Origin: Streptomyces sp. NBC_00523
Lineage (GTDB): Bacteria; Actinomycetota; Actinomycetes; Streptomycetales; Streptomycetaceae
NCBI RefSeq assembly: GCF_036346615.1
Contig: NZ_CP107836.1
Span: 5,270,001-5,334,000, forward strand
Length of the DNA: 64,000 nucleotides
Reading direction: 5' to 3'
In this document: in pieces, positions 63,834 to 64,000 of the stretch
Position numbering within the stretch: the first letter of the stretch is position 1
Layout of the letters: the number at the start of each line of letters is the position of its first letter
The notes under the pieces: model-generated
Told to the model about the DNA's origin: nothing
The model's database searches: none
Seen by the model: the letters and a program-made list of their open reading frames with translations, nothing else
Made by a program: the position numbers and the translations under genes

Positions 63834-64000
63834 ATGGGGGAGTTGAGAGCGGACTGGCGACTGCGGTTGCGCCGGGACGGCCCGCAGGGCGAGGTGTGCG
63901 GGGCCGGGGTGCTGATCACCCAGGACCGCGTGCTGACCTGCGCCCACGTCGTCCGGGAGCCCGACGCCCGGATGTGGGTCGAGTTCGCCGAGAACCCCGC
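63834..64000 (+). CDS. trypsin-like serine protease, 3' truncated by window edge
   Basis: 55 codons are visible from ATG 63834, cut by the right edge. TACGCT (63820-63825) lies eight bases upstream and there is no ribosome binding site, so the mRNA is probably leaderless. The start reads MGELRADWRLRLRRDGPQ, then CGAGVLITQDRVLTCAHVVRE, where CAHVV contains the catalytic His of chymotrypsin/HtrA-fold proteases (TAAHV equivalent). There is no signal peptide, so it is presumably a cytosolic or multidomain protein whose further domains lie outside the window. Confidence 0.75.
   Translation, partial: MGELRADWRLRLRRDGPQGEVCGAGVLITQDRVLTCAHVVREPDARMWVEFAENP

Overview
The window is high-GC actinobacterial chromosome and almost certainly Streptomyces. 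The evidence is strong third-position GC bias, Tat and Sec secreted enzymes, several apparently leaderless promoters, an XRE/DUF397/ATPase regulatory triad with a rare TTA leucine codon, a two-domain laccase, and the gene order ilvB-ilvN-ilvC-serA ... leuB-ilvE ... cimA. I saw no rRNA, tRNA, CRISPR array, insertion sequence or prophage gene.

Nt 1-24,000 is mainly core metabolism. A c-di-GMP synthase, truncated by the left edge, is followed by the ilvBNC operon. That operon is preceded by a short Ile/Leu/Val-rich leader peptide and an attenuator hairpin. Next come serA, a TetR regulator with a partner gene, and a divergent PucR-type regulator and proline catabolism pair (putB-pruA). A three-gene minus-strand phospholipid operon, a divergent oxidoreductase/LysR pair with nested palindromes, a 43-aa conserved-looking protein and a Tat-exported phosphatase lie before leuB, ilvE and cimA. 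cimA has its own Ile-coding leader peptide and attenuator, so two separate branched-chain amino acid units here appear to be attenuated.

Nt 24,000-37,550 is a beta-glucan utilisation locus: a LacI regulator behind tandem 12-bp operator-like repeats, an oligopeptide-type ABC importer (lipoprotein, two permeases, two ATPases), an intracellular GH1 beta-glucosidase, a secreted GH16 glucanase with two discoidin-like domains, and a large secreted GH3. The logic is secreted cleavage, import of oligosaccharides, then cytosolic hydrolysis.

Nt 37,550-46,830 holds a glycine-rich membrane protein, a secreted adenosine deaminase, a GH25 muramidase and a Tat GH3 of the NagZ type. A near-consensus DasR-type (GlcNAc) site lies ahead of the muramidase. 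Then come a nitroreductase, a methyltransferase and the XRE/DUF397/ATPase triad.

Nt 46,880-52,850 is the most unusual part. A Tat-exported small laccase is divergent from two translationally coupled secreted proteins: a ThuA + sugar dehydrogenase (PQQ-type fold) fusion, and a cupredoxin + three Ig-like repeats + DUF1080 (3-keto-glycoside hydrolase/lyase type) fusion. I propose that they form an extracellular copper-linked sugar oxidation and cleavage system. It is followed by a thioredoxin-reductase-like/SAM-methyltransferase fusion.

Nt 54,500-64,000 carries DinB, YceI (promoter bracketed by two matching boxes), a small secreted M15-like protein, a DUF4185 protein, a GH64 beta-1,3-glucanase under a LacI-type palindrome, a GH101 endo-alpha-N-acetylgalactosaminidase and the start of a trypsin-like protease gene cut by the right edge.
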